Assembly (NCBI GenBank): GCA_947501475.1
Contig: CANMWA010000004.1
Span: 248,001-312,000 of the forward strand
Direction of reading: 5' to 3'
Source: an uncultured Aquimarina sp.
Lineage (GTDB): Bacteria; Bacteroidota; Bacteroidia; Flavobacteriales; Flavobacteriaceae
DNA length: 64,000 nucleotides
The translations under genes and the position numbers were made by a program. Within the stretch, counting starts at the first letter, position 1; every line of letters begins with the position of its first letter. Below are positions 62,226 through 64,000 of the stretch, in pieces. The notes beneath the pieces were generated by a model. The model did no database searches. It had not been told where the DNA came from and saw only the letters and a list, made by a program, of their open reading frames with translations.

Positions 62226-63134
62226 TCAGTAAGAATAATCAAATTGGTGTTGCGTATCGAATTGATGTTGAGTATCAAATTGGTGTTGCGTGTCGAATTG
62301 ATGTTGCGTATCAAATTGATGTTGCGTGTCAAATTGATGCTGAACATCATATTGGTGATAACGACCACCATTTGGAGCAATATGTTGACAGGCTATTGAA
62401 TGACCGCAATTAATTTTATGCTGACAGGCAAATAGATGATTGCAGTTTATTTTATGCTGACAAGGAATAGAGTGTTGACACGTAGTAGTATGAACACAAG
62501 CTATCTTTTTTCTTGTGCGTACTGGAGTTGAAGTTGGAGTTGGAGTATGACCTCCAGCTGCGTACCATCCTTTTTCAATTGCTTGAAGTCTAAGAGATTT
62601 CTTAGGATGTGTAGAAGAACCACTATTAGAACCAATAGCCGCCATAGCTGATTTAGATTGAGATAAACTTGCCCCCATTTCTCTCAAAACAAATCCTGAA
62701 AATTCATCAGCTTCAATCTCTTTATCTGGTCTACTCCCTTTACCATCCAAAGTATGTCCATTCAAGTGATGTCCTACTTCATGAGCGAGAATACTAATTG
62801 CACTCCAATTTGATCCAGTATTATTAATTACTTTTGACATAAAGGAAGGGTTGTAAGCAATGTATCGTTGCCCATTATTTACAAAGGCTGAAGCATTAGC
62901 AACATTTCCTTCCGAAATAATCATTTTGGGTTTAAGTCCTTTCAGGGCTAACATATTTTTGATTATTTGTTCAGCCTCTTCATTAGAGGTAAAATTATTC
63001 GAAAGTGTTATTGATGAAGGGTTGCTATTTCCGTAATAATCACAACCTCCATTACTGCCTAAATAAAAAGTTTGGGAAGAAATACTAGTAGTATTTAATA
63101 TTGCTATTAATAAAACGGCACCAGAGATTTTCAT
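62226..63134 (-). CDS. Secreted M48-like zinc metalloprotease with CxH and HQFD hexapeptide tail
   Basis: In this 302-residue protein a Sec signal (MKISGAVLLIAILNTTSISS) is followed by a zinc-protease domain: ILAHEVGHHLNGHTLDGKGS (HExxH at 118-122) and KEIEADEFSGFVLREMGA, the E-x-E-A-D third-ligand helix of M48-type gluzincins. Residues 213-251 are seven strict six-residue repeats each with C-x-H (CVHTTT, CQHSIP, CQHKIN, CNHLFA and so on). Residues 260-299 or so are seven hexads of the form HQ[FY]DxQ. Both repeat sets have 18-base DNA units. The tail could bind many metal ions. The gene stands alone at the edge of what looks like an accessory region. Substrate and role are unknown. Confidence 0.85.
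   Translation of the reverse strand: MKISGAVLLIAILNTTSISSQTFYLGSNGGCDYYGNSNPSSITLSNNFTSNEEAEQIIKNMLALKGLKPKMIISEGNVANASAFVNNGQRYIAYNPSFMSKVINNTGSNWSAISILAHEVGHHLNGHTLDGKGSRPDKEIEADEFSGFVLREMGASLSQSKSAMAAIGSNSGSSTHPKKSLRLQAIEKGWYAAGGHTPTPTSTPVRTRKKIACVHTTTCQHSIPCQHKINCNHLFACQHKINCGHSIACQHIAPNGGRYHQYDVQHQFDTQHQFDTQHQFDTQHQFDTQHQFDTQHQFDYSY
62238..62357 (-). repeat. 18-base tandem repeats coding HQ[FY]D hexads
   Basis: Seven 18-base units at the 3' end of the metalloprotease gene encode HQYDVQ, five HQFDTQ-type hexads and a last HQFDYS. Neighbouring units alternate at a few bases, so a 36-base higher-order repeat is visible, evidence of recent tandem expansion. Translation is kept in frame. Confidence 0.9.
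62382..62498 (-). repeat. 18-base repeats coding CxH hexads
   Basis: Seven hexads each begin Cys-x-His with exact six-residue spacing at residues 213, 219, 225, 231, 237, 243 and 249. The DNA units are more diverged from each other than those of the HQFD block, so this block is older or under stronger selection at the Cys and His codons. Confidence 0.85.
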
Positions 63135-63405
63135 ACTTCTTAGTTTTAAGAATTAGTCAAAAATTATTTAATAAAAAATTATGGGGTATGAAAAATTGAT
63201 TAAAACATGATAGATTAAAACTATCTTGTTTAACCGTGTGCGAATTATGACAATAGTATTGTTTTGATAATCAGTATTGTAATAAATTTAAAATAAAAAT
63301 AACAAACTAACTAATTTTTCTTGATTTATTAAGTATGTTGTCCAATTAAATCTCAGGTTTTCAAATCCTATATTCTAATTAAACATTTTTCTTTTATGGT
63401 TGGGG

Positions 63406-63993
63406 TTATTTTTTCAACGGATTTCTGTTTTTATTTATTTCTTTGCTAAGTTGAATAAGCTTCTTTTCTCGGTCATTGTATAGCTTTTCTATTGCAAATT
63501 CAAATAACTCATAAGCGTCAAGTACATCATTGCTATTTAAGTCTGAAAAATGGCTTCCAGCATTACCTATCCATTTTATTGCAAGTAATAATTCACTTGT
63601 ATCGGGATTAGTTTTTTTAAATTCTTCGAGTCTTTTATGTAAACTTAATTTTTTTCCCCCTTTTGAATCATGAACCTTCAACTCGTTCAAAAGTACTTCT
63701 GTTGCAATCCTTATTTTATTTGCACAAGAACTTATATCTAGCCAATATAACCCGAAAGATTCATTTAGAACTTTTTTAATACTTGTAGGACACGAATCAG
63801 GTATTTCTATAATTTTAAGAGGTGGGTAAAATGATATTGGCGTAACTCTAAATTTAAGACCTGTTTCTTCATCTGAAGGGTAATTTTCTTCATTCCTTAA
63901 ACCAGTTACGGCTATAGTTTCTGGGCAGTTATTACATTTTAAGTGCATTGAAAATATGTAATCTGAATAATAGTACCCTCCGTAAGAATTCAT
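63406..63993 (-). CDS. DUF4145 protein, start near or beyond window edge
   Basis: This protein of about 195 residues has a short Cys pair near the N terminus (LKCNNCPETIAVTG, zinc-ribbon-like). A DUF4145 domain follows (LYWLDISSCANKIRIATEVLLNE, SLHKRLEEFKKTNPDTSELL, LAIKWIGNAGSHFSD, DVLDAYELFEFAIEKLY), with the HEPN-like RxxxExLL helix and the GNxGSH turn. DUF4145 proteins are common near restriction and defence genes, but many are of unknown role. The frame is open past the first ATG to the window end, so the N terminus may extend. The C terminus is Lys-rich. Confidence 0.85.
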   Translation of the reverse strand: MNSYGGYYYSDYIFSMHLKCNNCPETIAVTGLRNEENYPSDEETGLKFRVTPISFYPPLKIIEIPDSCPTSIKKVLNESFGLYWLDISSCANKIRIATEVLLNELKVHDSKGGKKLSLHKRLEEFKKTNPDTSELLLAIKWIGNAGSHFSDLNSNDVLDAYELFEFAIEKLYNDREKKLIQLSKEINKNRNPLKK

Positions 63994-64000
63994 TTCTAAT

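Noticed and set aside
62238..62498. Short regular repeats that could suggest a CRISPR array
   Set aside because: The units are 18 bases without unique spacers, keep the reading frame and encode CxH or HQFD hexads of one protein.
1..64000. tRNA, rRNA or tmRNA genes
   Set aside because: No cloverleaf with a T-loop GTTCRANNC core or rRNA-like segment was noticed in the intergenic regions. A tRNAscan run could still find a diverged one.

Overview
The window reads as a chromosome segment of a marine-type member of the Flavobacteriaceae (Bacteroidota). Supporting signs are the very low G+C content, promoter -7 boxes of the TAnnTTTG type, short lipobox and Tat signals, and many lineage-typical families (DUF4199, DUF4159, DUF4175, YHYH, PorP-like porin, DUF1080, DUF4212). 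I saw no rRNA, tRNA, CRISPR array, integrase or intact transposon. Genus cannot be fixed from this window.

Positions 1-13278 hold a partial Tat-exported TIM-barrel protein, then a short-chain fatty acid uptake and activation locus. Its genes are an IS1-InsA-like zinc-ribbon/HTH protein, a porin, a two-part Na+/solute symporter, a CrbS-like symporter-histidine kinase fusion with a receiver-only regulator, a propionyl/acetyl-CoA synthetase, acetyl-CoA synthetase and a DinB protein. Positions 13356-19707 carry assorted envelope, regulatory and redox genes: an M23 protein, SIMPL, NTF2-like, a membrane-tethered LuxR-type regulator, an orphan molybdopterin oxidoreductase and SRPBCC. Positions 19779-23407 encode a three-part acyl-CoA (probably propionyl-CoA) carboxylase on the minus strand, which complements the synthetases upstream.

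Positions 23624-31224 hold a YHYH/MORN/SCO lipoprotein operon (possibly copper handling), transporters, a YdjM-like membrane protein, a GNAT-like protein, and a response regulator followed by a histidine kinase. Positions 31290-39570 (minus) form a sugar oxidation operon: cytochrome c, GMC oxidoreductase, Tat small subunit, TIM-barrel lyase/isomerase, MFS permease, Gfo/Idh/MocA dehydrogenase, a second TIM barrel and a DUF1080 protein. This resembles 3-keto-glycoside pathways. Positions 41288-52172 hold TldD/TldE proteases and a DUF4159-MoxR-DUF58-BatA-DUF4175 envelope operon. A GH3 beta-glucosidase lipoprotein follows.

Positions 56050-61991 hold a polyamine-related cluster: a candidate structured leader RNA with an intrinsic terminator, arginine decarboxylase, agmatinase, a deoxyhypusine-synthase-like protein and a RimB-RimK fusion. 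The cluster is bracketed by two copies of a 16-bp sequence that resembles the 3' end of mnmE, a known integration hotspot. The right edge looks accessory. It holds a secreted M48-like zinc protease whose tail contains seven CxH hexads followed by seven HQ[FY]D hexads, and a DUF4145 protein. The strongest candidates for something undescribed are this repeat-tailed metalloprotease, the leader RNA before arginine decarboxylase, and the CrbS-like kinase that has no obvious DNA-binding partner.
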